Shown here: positions 16,431 through 25,238 of the stretch, piece after piece
Position numbering within the stretch: the first letter of the stretch is position 1
Layout of the letters: every line of letters starts with the position of its first letter
Source: Sphingobacterium lactis
GTDB lineage: Bacteria; Bacteroidota; Bacteroidia; Sphingobacteriales; Sphingobacteriaceae
Assembly: GCF_011046555.1 (NCBI RefSeq)
Contig: NZ_CP049246.1
Span: forward strand, 2,170,001 to 2,234,000
Direction: 5' to 3'
DNA length: 64,000 nucleotides
The notes under the pieces: model-generated
What the model saw: the letters and a program-made list of their open reading frames with translations, nothing else
The model's database searches: none
What the model was told of the DNA's origin: nothing
Translations under genes and position numbers: made by a program

Positions 16431-17012
16431 TTAGGATTCAATGATATTTCGTTTCACGGCCCAGGTGGCCATTTCTATTTTAGAACTTACCCCAAGTTTC
16501 CGTTGAATATTTTGATTGTGGGAGGACACCGTTTCTTCCGAAATGGATAGTTCGTCGGCGATGATCTTATTTGGCTTACCCGCTGCCACTTTTTTAAGGA
16601 CAATAATTTCCTGCTTGGTTAGGTGGTCATCTCCGACCTTAATGGCAGAGCATAATTTTCCTTCTGATGCACATTGGCCACGGCGGCCACATTCAAAATA
16701 TTCGACATGCTTTATCTTCCCATCCGCCTCCATATCCGCGTGGCCATCAAATCCGCCAAATCGACAGATGATGTATTGTCGCATGGCTTCTTCCCTCTGG
16801 ATGAAATCCCAAGCGACCAATGCCCGGAGCGCTTCCGGATTCTCCAACATATCCTGTTCAATCCTTTCCATTATCCAGACGGGAAAATCTCCCCATAAAT
16901 AAGTCTTACCCTGATGAAGGCATTTGATGTTGTTGTTGAATACATAGAATTCCACATTGTCATCTTCCAATCCGGGAGGGAGGGCTTGTTTGACTTTATT
17001 CAGATCGATCAT
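16431..17012 (-). CDS. LuxR/GerE-type transcription regulator with Cys motif
   Basis: 193 residues. The C-terminal 65 residues are a GerE helix-turn-helix (LTKQEIIVLKKVAAGKPNKI, then ISEETVSSHNQNIQRKLGV). The N-terminal 130 residues contain no receiver domain; just before the helix-turn-helix lies ECGRRGQCASEGKLC, three closely spaced Cys that could bind a metal or serve as a redox switch. It is upstream of the early genes and is a plausible activator of phage gene expression. Confidence 0.75.
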   Translation of the reverse strand: MIDLNKVKQALPPGLEDDNVEFYVFNNNIKCLHQGKTYLWGDFPVWIMERIEQDMLENPEALRALVAWDFIQREEAMRQYIICRFGGFDGHADMEADGKIKHVEYFECGRRGQCASEGKLCSAIKVGDDHLTKQEIIVLKKVAAGKPNKIIADELSISEETVSSHNQNIQRKLGVSSKIEMATWAVKRNIIES

Positions 17013-17091
17013 ATTCGTTATTTGGTAGTTAGATGGGATTTTAACTGTAGTTTAAATCCTCTTAATTTGAGAGTGAATAATGAAGTGTTCG

Positions 17092-17340
17092 TTATTTGCC
17101 ATTGTATTCAACCTTGGAAATTGCTTTGAGCAATTCTCTGGACTTAGCAATGATCCGGTGATTGTACTTATCCTTGATGGTGTGTAGTTCTTTATGCACA
17201 GTCACTCGGGATACGGGGTACCCATCCTGGGAGAGTGCTTCGGAGACGATCCTCGCGAAGGCGGTAGGAGCATTTTTGCGGATAAATTGAAGTTCGTTTC
17301 CGCTAACTTCAATAGTGCTTGAAAGATGTGTTGTATTCAT
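17092..17340 (-). CDS. small DNA-binding protein, Cro/early-regulator-like
   Basis: 82 residues. FARIVSEALSQDGYPVSRVT followed by VHKELHTIKDKYN looks like a helix-turn-helix in which the VSRVTVHKEL segment is the recognition part. It faces the CI-like repressor across a 73-bp gap, the layout of a lysogeny switch, and would be the first lytic gene. Confidence 0.6.
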   Translation of the reverse strand: MNTTHLSSTIEVSGNELQFIRKNAPTAFARIVSEALSQDGYPVSRVTVHKELHTIKDKYNHRIIAKSRELLKAISKVEYNGK

Positions 17341-17413
17341 TTGTTCTAGTTTTTTGTTATTATTGTTCGTTACTGCATTTTGTTACTGCAAATATGTAAA
17401 CAAGTTTTAAATT
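17341..17413. promoter_or_regulatory. divergent lysogeny-switch promoter with direct repeats
   Basis: The 73-bp gap between the divergent regulators contains GTTACTGCA twice (17369-17377 and 17382-17390), 13 bases apart, a likely operator for one of the two proteins. Read leftward there is a TATTTG element that could be part of the -7 box of the lytic gene. Confidence 0.5.
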
Positions 17414-17818
17414 ATGCAAACATCTTTGAGTGAAAATTCTTCTTTCTTTGAAAGAATTATTCAAATAATTGATTATAAGGGTATTAAAAATGTAAACATT
17501 TTTGCAACAAAGTGTTTAGGATATGATGCTCCTCAAAAGATTAACAGATTAAAAAAACCTGAAAACAATCCTTCATTCGAAATTTTGATTGACATAGTAA
17601 ACAAGTTTGAAGAAATTGATGCTAATTGGCTCTTGACAGGTAGGGGAGATATGTTAAAAAGTTGCAAACAAGATTCAAATGTTGTAGCTCTCGGAAAAGA
17701 TTTTCCTTCCAACTGCGAGGAATTAAGGGATAAGTACATTAAATTATTGGAAGATTATAATCAGCTTCTTAAATCAAAGTTGAACGGAGATTCTTCAGCA
17801 GATAAGAGTGTTAGCTAA
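17414..17818 (+). CDS. CI-like phage repressor
   Basis: 134 residues. The N-terminal 70 residues form an XRE-like helix-turn-helix followed by the hallmark segment of Bacteroidota phage repressors (EEIDANWLLTGRGDML). The C-terminal part is a helical, probably dimerising segment (CEELRDKYIKLLEDYNQLLK); there is no peptidase domain for RecA-stimulated self-cleavage, so induction must work in another way. It is the only phage regulator on the plus strand and is divergent from the lytic genes. Confidence 0.8.
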   Translation: MQTSLSENSSFFERIIQIIDYKGIKNVNIFATKCLGYDAPQKINRLKKPENNPSFEILIDIVNKFEEIDANWLLTGRGDMLKSCKQDSNVVALGKDFPSNCEELRDKYIKLLEDYNQLLKSKLNGDSSADKSVS

Positions 17819-17893
17819 GCCGATACTTAAAGTGGTTTGGAGGAATTGGGATAATTGAGTAAATATTTAAAAAAAACATAAAAACCAAATCAA

Positions 17894-18283
17894 ATGAAAA
17901 AGTTCATCCTATTTATTTCAATGCTTGGAATTAGTTTTTCATCATTGAGTCAAGAAAAAATTACTGAATTAAGCAAGGAAAAGGCTAAAGAAGAATATTG
18001 CATGATTCTCGCAACTGCGAAATTCTTAAGCACCAAAGTCACTATTGATATTGATTTTGGTCAAGAATGGTCATTTTGGAAGGATAAAAGAGGCCTTCGA
18101 GATGAAAACGGGAAAAAGATAGTATTTAATAGTGTAACTGACGCCCTTAATTACATGGCATCTGAGGGCTGGGAGTTTGTTAATGCGTATGTAATAACTG
18201 TAAGTGGCCAAAATGTATATCACTATGTTATGAAAAGAATGTTAACTGGCCAGGATAAGTTGAAGGCAAGCGCTATTAGTTAA
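17894..18283 (+). CDS. secreted protein of unknown function, probable lysogenic cargo
   Basis: 129 residues with a signal peptide (MKKFILFISMLGISFSSLSQ). The mature part ends in a segment seen in DUF4177-like proteins (ALNYMASEGWEFVNAYVITV), which I recognise only as a pattern. It is A+T-rich, follows the repressor on the same strand by 75 bp, and so is probably expressed in the lysogen. Function unknown. Confidence 0.65.
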   Translation: MKKFILFISMLGISFSSLSQEKITELSKEKAKEEYCMILATAKFLSTKVTIDIDFGQEWSFWKDKRGLRDENGKKIVFNSVTDALNYMASEGWEFVNAYVITVSGQNVYHYVMKRMLTGQDKLKASAIS

Positions 18284-18307
18284 AATCAGGATACCAATAT
18301 ATAAAAT

Positions 18308-19084
18308 ATGAAATTTTTGAAAATTTTAATCGGTGCTATTGCATCCATTGTTCTTTTTGTCGGGTGCCATGATGAAAAGAAAGAAGAGCAACTTAGCAAG
18401 AGAATTTTAGAATTAGAAAATGAGCTTGAAAACTGTAAATATGGTGAAGAAAAATTAACTGGCTTAATAATAAATACCTTTGAATCTAAAGATTATAATA
18501 AGGTCATAGAAACCTTTAATTCCTTTTCAAATAAATTCCCGGGATCAGCTCGTTTAAATTCAATGAAGGAATTAAATGACGCAGCTCAAAAGAAAATTTC
18601 CGAAGAAAAGGAATTAAAAAAAGCAAGTGTAAAAAAATTAAAACTTGATTTTGATGATGTAAGAGGTATTTCTTGGTATAAGCAAAAATATTTTAAACAT
18701 TATTCAAATACGAATAGGGCTTCAATTTATATCGGTAAGGAGAAAGATAGCATGCCTTTTTTAAGGCTTCAATTGTCATATACGGGCGATGACTGGATTT
18801 TTTTTGAAAATGCATATTTGTCCCATGATGGAGATACTAAACAAATTTTCTTTGATGAATATCAAGAAAAGGATTCAGATAATGGAAATGGAGCGGTATG
18901 GGAGTGGATCGATGTTAAAATTGATGATTCTCAAGTATCCTGGTTTAGGAAATTTGCTGAATCGAAAAATGCCAAAATGAGATTATCTGGAAAGTACACT
19001 AAAGACAGAAATTTAACACCACAAGAAAGGCAAGGTATTCTCGATGTTTTAAATGGGTATGAATATTTAAAAGAAAATCCTTAA
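18308..19084 (+). CDS. lipoprotein with coiled-coil start, probable lysogenic cargo
   Basis: 258 residues with a lipoprotein signal (LIGAIASIVLFVGCHDE; Cys after VG) followed by an acidic heptad region (LSKRILELENELENCKYGEE). The rest is charged and contains no motif I recognise. It is 24 bp after the secreted-protein gene, so both form one short operon next to the repressor and would be exported to the cell envelope of the lysogen. Superinfection exclusion at the surface is a possible role by analogy. Confidence 0.6.
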   Translation: MKFLKILIGAIASIVLFVGCHDEKKEEQLSKRILELENELENCKYGEEKLTGLIINTFESKDYNKVIETFNSFSNKFPGSARLNSMKELNDAAQKKISEEKELKKASVKKLKLDFDDVRGISWYKQKYFKHYSNTNRASIYIGKEKDSMPFLRLQLSYTGDDWIFFENAYLSHDGDTKQIFFDEYQEKDSDNGNGAVWEWIDVKIDDSQVSWFRKFAESKNAKMRLSGKYTKDRNLTPQERQGILDVLNGYEYLKENP

Positions 19085-19267
19085 AAGATAGTCTATAGAA
19101 AAATTTAAAGAATATGTTATTAGCCCAATAGAAGCAGGATTAAATTCGGCAAATATTTATGTCAATATAATGAATAAAGTTGCGAGTAAAATCTGCAAAC
19201 ATCGTTGTTAACATTTTGTGTAAACCATTGATTTTCATGATAGTAATTATATCGGCCCTGGGTACGG

Positions 19268-19297
19268 AAAAAAGCTCATCTTACGATGAGCTTTTTT
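19268..19297. terminator. bidirectional terminator
   Basis: AAAAAAGCTCATC, loop TTAC, GATGAGCTTTTTT: 13-bp perfect stem with A- and T-runs on either side, so it can act in both directions. It lies just right of the last prophage cargo gene. Confidence 0.85.
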
Positions 19298-19519
19298 AGT
19301 ATATAGTAATTAGTATTTAGTAGGTAGACCTATGGCGGCAAGGCAGGGTGGCTAGGCAGGAGAGCAAGTTTTGGACGGTTAAAGCACCCCTGGAACCCTT
19401 GATGGATTTTATAAACCTATACCAAAGTCCCTAATAACACGTTGGTGCAAGTCTTTTGTTGTGGTCCGAGCGATGATGGAATTGTGCCTAAAAACCTTTC
19501 CAAATGCACCTGAAAATCA

Positions 19520-19590
19520 ACCCCAGAGGGGTGTCACTATTTTAGAAACATGATTGAAAAATTTTTAAAACCCCAGAGGGGTGTAACTAT
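19520..19590. repeat. pair of REP-like palindromic repeats
   Basis: ACCCCAGAGGGGTGT-N-ACTAT occurs at 19520-19540 and 19570-19590, identical at 20 of 21 positions, exactly 50 bp apart. Each contains the palindromic core ACCCC-AGA-GGGGT. This size and form resemble REP sequences mobilised by IS200/IS605-like transposases, but no transposase gene is in the window. Confidence 0.6.
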
Positions 19591-19759
19591 AAATTTTTGC
19601 CTATCCACCAATTCTTGTTGTTTGCTTTAATCTCTGCCATCAAATAGCTATAATAAGCATTTATATTCACCATTACTTTTCTATTTGTTTAAAATATAAA
19701 ATATTGATTATAAATGTTTTATGTGTAATTCTATCTATTTCCTTCCATATCCACTGTCT

Positions 19760-19882
19760 GGACCTTGTCCGACATGAGAGCGTGGTGAGAGCGTACTGAG
19801 AGCGAGGTGAGAGCGTGTCATAGACACGCTCTCACCTCGTAAACACCACGCACGCATCTCGGATGCATGTCGGACAAGGTCC
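19760..19882. repeat. palindromic 11-bp-unit element, copy 1 (123 bp)
   Basis: Ends are a perfect 17-bp inverted repeat (GGACCTTGTCCGACATG and its complement). Inside, four 11-bp units with the pattern NTGAGAGCGNG run from 19774 to 19817, and GAGGTGAGAGCGTGTC (19804-19819) pairs with its complement at 19823-19838. A related 121-bp element lies at 57870-57990. No protein is encoded. The form suggests a small non-autonomous mobile element or a multi-site structural element. Confidence 0.75.
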
Positions 19883-20207
19883 ATATAGCCTTGAAACGCG
19901 ATTTTACAAACTACCTGAGCAAATGTTTTGTCAACAGAATTATTGATGTGATGCAAATATCACAAGGCGAGAGCGTGTTGGACGTATGAAATTCTTAAAA
20001 AAAGAGAAATACTATTGAAAATTGACGAATCTGGAGATCAGATTGCCAGAGTGTAAGACTTTGGTAATCAGCTTGTTTAAATATAGGAATTTATTTATAA
20101 TAACTGGCAACTAACCATTGTTTTAAAGGGTGAAATTTTTGGGAAGGCTTTGGATCTGGGGTATTGTGCTAATACCTATATTTTTTCTTGGGAAAAGGGG
20201 GCACTCC

Positions 20208-20240
20208 AAAAAAAAATCAGCCGGGGCATTACCCCGGCCA
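20208..20240 (-). terminator. intrinsic terminator after DUF5362 gene
   Basis: Read leftward GCCGGGG, TAATG, CCCCGGC followed by a run of T (A-run at 20208-20216 on the plus strand). Confidence 0.85.
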
Positions 20241-20271
20241 ATTCATATATCTTTCTTTAGCTAACCAGCTC

Positions 20272-20799
20272 CTAAACTTGGCTGTTTAATCCCATAAATA
20301 CCGCACCACCGATAAACACGATTACCATCAGAATATAGAAAACAATCATAATAACCGTCATGATTCCGATAAACTTGTAATGTTTTTTAAGGAAGTTGAA
20401 TGCGCTATCCAAAGTTGCTTGGTCCTTGATTTCCAAAGCAATTTTAAGATTGGTGCTGAATTTATAGAGCCACCAGATTGGGAGTGCGTAAATCACCATA
20501 ATTAAAATCAAGATGATGAAGTAGGGGATGGAGAAAGCTCCAAACTGATTTGGTAATGGACCAAGACTGCCCGAAGCTGTCGTGAGCATCATGAAGATCA
20601 TAGCCAACACATAAAATCCGATCCCGATCAAACCCAAGATGGATAGAAATTTAGTCCATTTTGCAGCTTCACGAAGGTATATTGCTGTCTGCCCGGTGAT
20701 CTTTAAATCACGGTCTTCGTAATGGTATTGGTCGCCCGTATTCAACGGTGGTTGATAGGAAGGATTGTCTTGGCCAGGTGTGTTTTCTGTATTTTCCAT
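20272..20799 (-). CDS. DUF5362-like membrane protein
   Basis: 175 residues: a polar N-terminal tail of about 45 residues, then hydrophobic helices at about 50-72, 90-112 and 145-170 (for example FLSILGLIGIGFYVLAMIFM and FIGIMTVIMIVFYILMVIVF). A charged cytoplasmic stretch lies between the second and third helices (LKIALEIKDQATLDSAFNFL). This matches DUF5362 proteins of Bacteroidota; function unknown. It is a single-gene unit with its own terminator. Confidence 0.7.
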   Translation of the reverse strand: MENTENTPGQDNPSYQPPLNTGDQYHYEDRDLKITGQTAIYLREAAKWTKFLSILGLIGIGFYVLAMIFMMLTTASGSLGPLPNQFGAFSIPYFIILILIMVIYALPIWWLYKFSTNLKIALEIKDQATLDSAFNFLKKHYKFIGIMTVIMIVFYILMVIVFIGGAVFMGLNSQV

Positions 20800-21099
20800 T
20801 TTTATAAATTAATTGGTTAAGTATTCTGTAAACTAAAAATATAGAAAATTTTGATATCTATTCGATAATTTTTTGACTAAATGCTGTTGGATACTGTTTA
20901 TCGGTAAAAATGTGTCGAATGCTTCCTATAAGGAGCTTGGACTAAGTCATATTATTTGGGAAAAGGTTGAGGCAAGTTAAAAATATTACAAAAGGCAATG
21001 AATTAAGGCCCTCTTTTCCGAAAAAATAAAATCAAAGGAAATAGATTTAGTTGACTTGGCAGGTTTTTTGTATTTTAAGGGAGAGATAAACCTTTTTTT

Positions 21100-21603
21100 A
21101 TGATGATACGTACATTATTAGTGGCTTTTATTGCGCTTGTATCCACGAAACTGCATGCACAGAGTTTAGATATGACTGCCATTCGGAATGATTTCAATAA
21201 AGGCGTGAAGGATGAAAGTCTTTGCCAGAAGCACTTACAGGCACTGAACAAACATGCGGATAGTCCCGTCGAACGTGGGTATGCCGCCGCTTATCACATG
21301 TTCATGGCAAAGCATACGGGTAACCCCTTTAAAAAGATGAATATTTTTAAGGAGGGAAAAGCAAAATTGGAGAAAGAGTTGAAAGGCAATCCCAATAATG
21401 TGGAGCTGCGGTTTATCCGATTGAGTATACAGTACCACATTCCCAAGTATTTAGGCTACCATAACGACATCGAAAAGGATAAGGATTATGTGATGAACAA
21501 CCTGTATAAACTGAATGATAAGTTCGTGAAGGATAAAATTTATAATTATTTAAAGGGTGCAAATATGTATACTTCGTCAGAATTAGCGTTATTAGGACGA
21601 TAA
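21100..21603 (+). CDS. secreted protein of unknown function
   Basis: 167 residues with a signal peptide (LLVAFIALVSTKLHAQS). The mature part is helical and basic and could be a small repeat-type protein (ERGYAAAYHMFMAKH, then NVELRFIRLSIQYHIPKYLG). It is 13 bp upstream of the DUF2807 gene, so the two are one operon. The 300 bp upstream hold no gene; a TTGACTTGG at 21049 may be the -33 element. Function unknown. Confidence 0.7.
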   Translation: MMIRTLLVAFIALVSTKLHAQSLDMTAIRNDFNKGVKDESLCQKHLQALNKHADSPVERGYAAAYHMFMAKHTGNPFKKMNIFKEGKAKLEKELKGNPNNVELRFIRLSIQYHIPKYLGYHNDIEKDKDYVMNNLYKLNDKFVKDKIYNYLKGANMYTSSELALLGR

Positions 21604-21616
21604 ATACACAGTATAT

Positions 21617-22306
21617 ATGAAAATAAACAGCAAGTACATTTTAGTTTTAGCCGTAACCCTGTTTTTTGGGGAGTTGAAAGCCCAGATCAAACAGACCGTA
21701 TCCAATTTTGATGTTTTGGAAGTCACCGATCGTTTATTGGTGAGTATTGTTCCGGCGGCCGATGGCCAACAGGAGATGGAAATCAAGGGAGACCTGGCCG
21801 ACAAGGTCGAAGCGGTGTATTCCGGGAATACGCTGAAGTTAAAGATGAAAGGGGGCTATATTATGCAGGGCACACAGGCATCTGTGATTTTGCATGCACC
21901 TTCCATTTCGAAAATTGTGGCAAAGAAAGGATCTGAAGTGAACATTGAATCCGACCCGATGGAAGTGAACGCCTTTTCGGTGGTAGCGAATGAAGGTTCG
22001 CGTGTCCGTTTGAACGTGCATGCCGTGGGTGTGGATGCGATTGCGAATACCGGTTCGGTCATTGATATGCTGGGTTCGGCAACCAAGCTCAATGTAAGCA
22101 CAACGGCGGGCGGCTCTTTCTACGGGAAGGACCTGAAGACGGAGATTGCTTATGTGCGCGTGAATGCTGGTGGCAAAACGGAAGTTTATGCTACGGAGTC
22201 TGCGGATGTGGAAACACGGGCAGGCGGGACAATCGATGTATATGGCAATCCGGCACAGACAAAGCACCGGAAAATCGCCGGCGGAAAGATATCTTTCCAT
22301 AAATAA
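21617..22306 (+). CDS. DUF2807 (head-GIN type) secreted protein
   Basis: 229 residues with a signal peptide (LVLAVTLFFGELKAQ). The body is a run of short beta strands with many small residues (EVNIESDPMEVNAFSVVANE, GSRVRLNVHAVGVDAIANTG), the right-handed beta-solenoid pattern of DUF2807, often called a putative auto-transporter adhesin domain. It ends near a conserved GGKISFHK. It likely acts in the periplasm or at the surface; its role is unknown. Confidence 0.8.
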   Translation: MKINSKYILVLAVTLFFGELKAQIKQTVSNFDVLEVTDRLLVSIVPAADGQQEMEIKGDLADKVEAVYSGNTLKLKMKGGYIMQGTQASVILHAPSISKIVAKKGSEVNIESDPMEVNAFSVVANEGSRVRLNVHAVGVDAIANTGSVIDMLGSATKLNVSTTAGGSFYGKDLKTEIAYVRVNAGGKTEVYATESADVETRAGGTIDVYGNPAQTKHRKIAGGKISFHK

Positions 22307-22327
22307 GAAATACGAAATTAGGGGAGG

Positions 22328-22360
22328 CGCCAATCCGAGAGGATTGGCGTTTTCCTTTTT
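22328..22360 (+). terminator. intrinsic terminator before guaA
   Basis: CGCCAATCC (22328-22336), loop GAGA, GGATTGGCG (22341-22349), then TTTTCCTTTTT. Confidence 0.85.
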
Positions 22361-22405
22361 GCTACAATTAGTTTAAAATCCTGAAATAAAATCAATCTTG
22401 ATTTG

Positions 22406-22413
22406 TAACTTTG
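22406..22413 (+). promoter_or_regulatory. guaA -7 element (TAACTTTG)
   Basis: TAACTTTG matches the Bacteroidota -7 box TAnnTTTG. The ATG is only 4 bases downstream, so transcription would begin at or within a base or two of the start codon. The -33 TTG is not clearly placed. Confidence 0.6.
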
Positions 22414-22417
22414 CGGC

Positions 22418-23968
22418 ATGTCAGAAAAAATTATCATTCTCGATTTCGGATCGCAATATACCCAGCTCATCGCGCGTCGCGTTAGGGAACTTAATGTCTA
22501 CTGTGAGATTCACCCGTTCAACAATCTTCCAGAATTTGACGAATCGGTAAAAGGAGTTATCTTTTCCGGTAGTCCATACTCTGTACGTCAGGAAGATGCG
22601 CCGCAGATTGACTTCCAGTCCATTCAGGCTAAATTTCCGTTGTTAGGTGTTTGTTATGGTGCGCAATATATCGCGCAGCATTCCGGTGGTGAAGTTTTGC
22701 CGTCGGAAATCCGTGAATACGGTCGTGCGAACCTTCAGTTCGTGGATCAGGAGAATGATTTATTAAAAGGCATTCCGACGCAATCGCAAGTATGGATGTC
22801 GCATGGCGATACGATTAAGGAAGTTCCAGCAAACTTCAAGATCGTTGCCAGCACGGATAAAGTACGTGTGGCGGCTTACCAGGTCGAAGGAACCCGTACT
22901 TACGGTATCCAATTTCACCCGGAAGTTACACACAGTACCGATGGACAGGTATTGTTGAAGAACTTCGTGATCGATATCTGTGGCTGTTCACAGGATTGGA
23001 CCGCAGATGCATTTGTCGAAACTACCGTTCAGGAATTAAAGGAGCAGTTGGGCGATGATCATGTGATCATGGCGCTTTCCGGCGGTGTGGATTCCACTGT
23101 GGCTGCCGTATTGTTGCACCACGCCATTGGCGACAAATTGCACTGTTTCTTCGTAGACCACGGTCTATTGCGGAAGGATGAATACGAACAGGTATTGGCA
23201 TCCTACAAGGATATGGGCTTGAACATCAAAGGCGTGAACGCGAAAGAATTGTTCTATTCGCGCTTAGCAGGAGTTTCCGAGCCGGAACAAAAGAGAAAAA
23301 TTATCGGTGCATCCTTTATCGACGTGTTTGATGAAGCTGCCAAAAGTATACAGAATGAATTGCCTGAGGGTGTAGAAGCGAAATGGTTGGGTCAGGGTAC
23401 CATCTATCCCGACATCATCGAATCCATTTCCGTCAAAGGACCTTCGGCAACCATCAAGTCACACCACAATGTGGGTGGTCTGCCTGATTACATGAAATTG
23501 AAGGTGATCGAGCCGTTGAAAACTTTATTTAAGGATGAGGTAAGACGCGTTGGAAAGTCCCTGGAGGTTGATCCAGCGATCTTGGGAAGACATCCTTTCC
23601 CAGGTCCCGGCTTAGCAATTCGTGTTCTTGGTGATATTACGGAGGAAAAGGTACGGATTTTGCAGGAAGCAGATGACATCTATATCCGTAACCTAAAAGA
23701 ATCGGGTTGGTATGATAAAGTATGGCAAGCAGGAACGATCTTTTTGCCGGTACAATCTGTTGGGGTCATGGGCGATGAACGCACCTATGAACATGTTGTT
23801 GCCCTGCGTGCAGTAGGCTCCCTGGATGGAATGACCGCCGATTGGATTCACTTGCCGTATGATTTATTAGCGAAAATTTCAAATGAGATAATCAATCATG
23901 TTAAAGGAATCAACAGAGTCGTGTATGATATCAGTTCAAAACCACCAGCAACCATTGAGTGGGAATAA
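22418..23968 (+). CDS. guaA: GMP synthase (glutamine-hydrolysing)
   Basis: 516 residues, full length. It makes GMP from XMP, ATP and glutamine. The glutamine amidotransferase domain has the nucleophile Cys 79 in GVCYGAQY and the His-Glu pair in QFHPEVTHS; the ATP-pyrophosphatase domain has the P-loop [12 protein letters not shown]; the C-terminal dimerisation domain ends at [10 protein letters not shown]. The transcript probably starts at the ATG itself. The next gene overlaps its 3' end. Confidence 0.98.
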   Translation: MSEKIIILDFGSQYTQLIARRVRELNVYCEIHPFNNLPEFDESVKGVIFSGSPYSVRQEDAPQIDFQSIQAKFPLLGVCYGAQYIAQHSGGEVLPSEIREYGRANLQFVDQENDLLKGIPTQSQVWMSHGDTIKEVPANFKIVASTDKVRVAAYQVEGTRTYGIQFHPEVTHSTDGQVLLKNFVIDICGCSQDWTADAFVETTVQELKEQLGDDHVIMALSGGVDSTVAAVLLHHAIGDKLHCFFVDHGLLRKDEYEQVLASYKDMGLNIKGVNAKELFYSRLAGVSEPEQKRKIIGASFIDVFDEAAKSIQNELPEGVEAKWLGQGTIYPDIIESISVKGPSATIKSHHNVGGLPDYMKLKVIEPLKTLFKDEVRRVGKSLEVDPAILGRHPFPGPGLAIRVLGDITEEKVRILQEADDIYIRNLKESGWYDKVWQAGTIFLPVQSVGVMGDERTYEHVVALRAVGSLDGMTADWIHLPYDLLAKISNEIINHVKGINRVVYDISSKPPATIEWE

Positions 23969-25229
23969 AGTAAGAAATAACATTATCAGGGGAACTTTTT
24001 CAGCCCTTTGTTTAGGGGCCATCCTTGCGGTAAGCTCATGTTCACCTAAAACAACAGGTGGTGTGCTTCGGAACCCGGATGTTTACGGCGGCAAGATCCG
24101 CCCGGAAACTGGGAAGACAACACCGGAGGAAGGGAAAAAGGAAACCGGAAAGAATAACGAAAATGTAAAAGCAGCGGATCAATCAACGAATATCGCGTTG
24201 CTTTTACCTTTTCAGCTGAACTTGGTTTCAGGGAACAATGTCGTGGAAGCCGATGTGAAGCGCTCCGCGCTGGCATTGGATTTCTACCAAGGGTTCCAGA
24301 TCGGCGTAAATGAAGCGACCAAGAAAGCCGGTGCCTACACGGTAAAGGTGTTGGATTCCGAAGACAGCGAAATGAAGAACCTTTCCTTGGCAGCGTCCAA
24401 GGATGTGGAAACGGCCAGCCTGATCGTCGGCCCAATCTATCCCAAGGAAATCAGATCCTTTTCCAAAGGAAATAAGAACAAGAAAGTTTTACAGGTGAAT
24501 CCATTGGCTGCAACCATGCCGACGGAATTCAATATCGGAAACCTCGTTTCCATTACGCCACCGATCCGCATTCACATGCGTGCCATCGCCAAGGAAGTTG
24601 TGGACAATTACCGCGAAGGGGATGTGATCGTGGTATTCGATGCCAAGGATAATGACCACCGTCAATTTATCGGAGGCTTTGATGAGGAAGTGAAGAAATT
24701 AAATCCAAATGCCAAGATCGTCCATGCGGCGACTATCTGGTCCCTGGGCCAGGCCTTGCCGGATTTGAACACGGCGTTGGTGGTATGCGGTACGACCGAA
24801 AAGACCCAATTGCGTGCATTGGTTGCCGGATTGGATGAAAAGGTAGGTGAGGGGTATGCAGTCCGTTTATTTGGCCATCCGAACTGGAGCAAAGTGAACT
24901 TTGGCAGCTACGATAATTTCTACCGTATGGATCCGACCATCACTTCCGAAAGCCACCTGAAAGCTTGGAGCTCGGACGTGCAGAACTTCCAGAGAACCTA
25001 TAAGAATGCCTATAAGGTCGATCCGACAGATTTCTCCTACAAGGGATATGATGCCGGTAAATATTTCGTGAGCCTATTGAATAAATATGGCGAGAACTAT
25101 GCGGAGAAAGTAACGGAAGAGCGTTACTCCGGTTTGTTCAGCGATTACCAATTTAATTACAACCCACAATGGGGTTATGTGAACCAGGCGGTAGCTTTGA
25201 AGACGTACCGTAACGGTTCATTCCAATAA
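23925..25229 (+). CDS. lipoprotein with type 1 periplasmic-binding fold
   Basis: About 434 residues from the ATG at 23925; a further ATG at 23898 and a TTG at 23949 are alternatives, because the gene starts inside the end of guaA. The lipobox is AVSSC in [14 protein letters not shown]. After a disordered Lys/Glu-rich linker, residues from [13 protein letters not shown] onward have the shape of LpoA/branched-chain amino-acid binding proteins: [28 protein letters not shown], and the hinge [16 protein letters not shown]. It may activate a penicillin-binding protein or bind a small ligand in the periplasm. It lies between guaA and the RNA methyltransferase, both on the same strand. Confidence 0.75.
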   Translation: MISVQNHQQPLSGNKVRNNIIRGTFSALCLGAILAVSSCSPKTTGGVLRNPDVYGGKIRPETGKTTPEEGKKETGKNNENVKAADQSTNIALLLPFQLNLVSGNNVVEADVKRSALALDFYQGFQIGVNEATKKAGAYTVKVLDSEDSEMKNLSLAASKDVETASLIVGPIYPKEIRSFSKGNKNKKVLQVNPLAATMPTEFNIGNLVSITPPIRIHMRAIAKEVVDNYREGDVIVVFDAKDNDHRQFIGGFDEEVKKLNPNAKIVHAATIWSLGQALPDLNTALVVCGTTEKTQLRALVAGLDEKVGEGYAVRLFGHPNWSKVNFGSYDNFYRMDPTITSESHLKAWSSDVQNFQRTYKNAYKVDPTDFSYKGYDAGKYFVSLLNKYGENYAEKVTEERYSGLFSDYQFNYNPQWGYVNQAVALKTYRNGSFQ

Positions 25230-25238
25230 GCAACCGTT

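Larger units (their letters stand above)
1..19200. mobile_element. prophage, one end only (right boundary approximate)
   Basis: A leftward block of phage genes: terminase subunits, S49 head protease, major capsid protein, cytosine methyltransferase, primase-helicase and regulators, with a CI-like repressor and cargo genes facing the other way at its right edge. The left end lies outside the window. The right boundary is inferred from the last A+T-rich cargo gene (ending 19084) and the start of repeat-rich chromosomal spacer. No integrase, portal or tail gene is seen here, so they should lie to the left of base 1. Reading order is early genes, methyltransferase, non-coding block, head genes, terminase, so the terminase comes after the capsid genes. 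No attachment site could be identified because the left junction is not visible. Confidence 0.85.
19085..20207. other. repeat-rich intergenic region at the prophage edge
   Basis: No convincing gene longer than about 30 codons. It contains a bidirectional terminator (19268-19297), two copies of a palindromic repeat (19520, 19570), a 28-codon frame on the minus strand (19587-19673) whose stop lies in the second copy, and the large palindromic element at 19760-19882. The remaining sequence is A+T-rich and featureless. No tRNA was found at the prophage boundary. Confidence 0.6.

Noticed and set aside
17489..17608. GTAAACA-like words inside the repressor gene as operators
   Set aside because: A few scattered copies of a short A+T-rich word in an A+T-rich gene; not denser than expected by eye.
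19230..19265. possible tRNA or tmRNA 3' end at the prophage boundary
   Set aside because: The GGCCCTGGGTACGG string lacks a TpsiC loop pattern and no cloverleaf can be drawn; no attachment core could be confirmed because the left prophage junction is outside the window.
19735..19956. 73-codon frame over the palindromic element
   Set aside because: The frame simply translates the repeat; copy 2 gives a similar Arg-rich translation, so it is a repeat, not a gene.
21839..22333. 164-codon minus-strand frame over the DUF2807 gene
   Set aside because: Shadow of the real gene on the opposite strand; no signal peptide or domain and biased toward Arg/Cys-rich residues.
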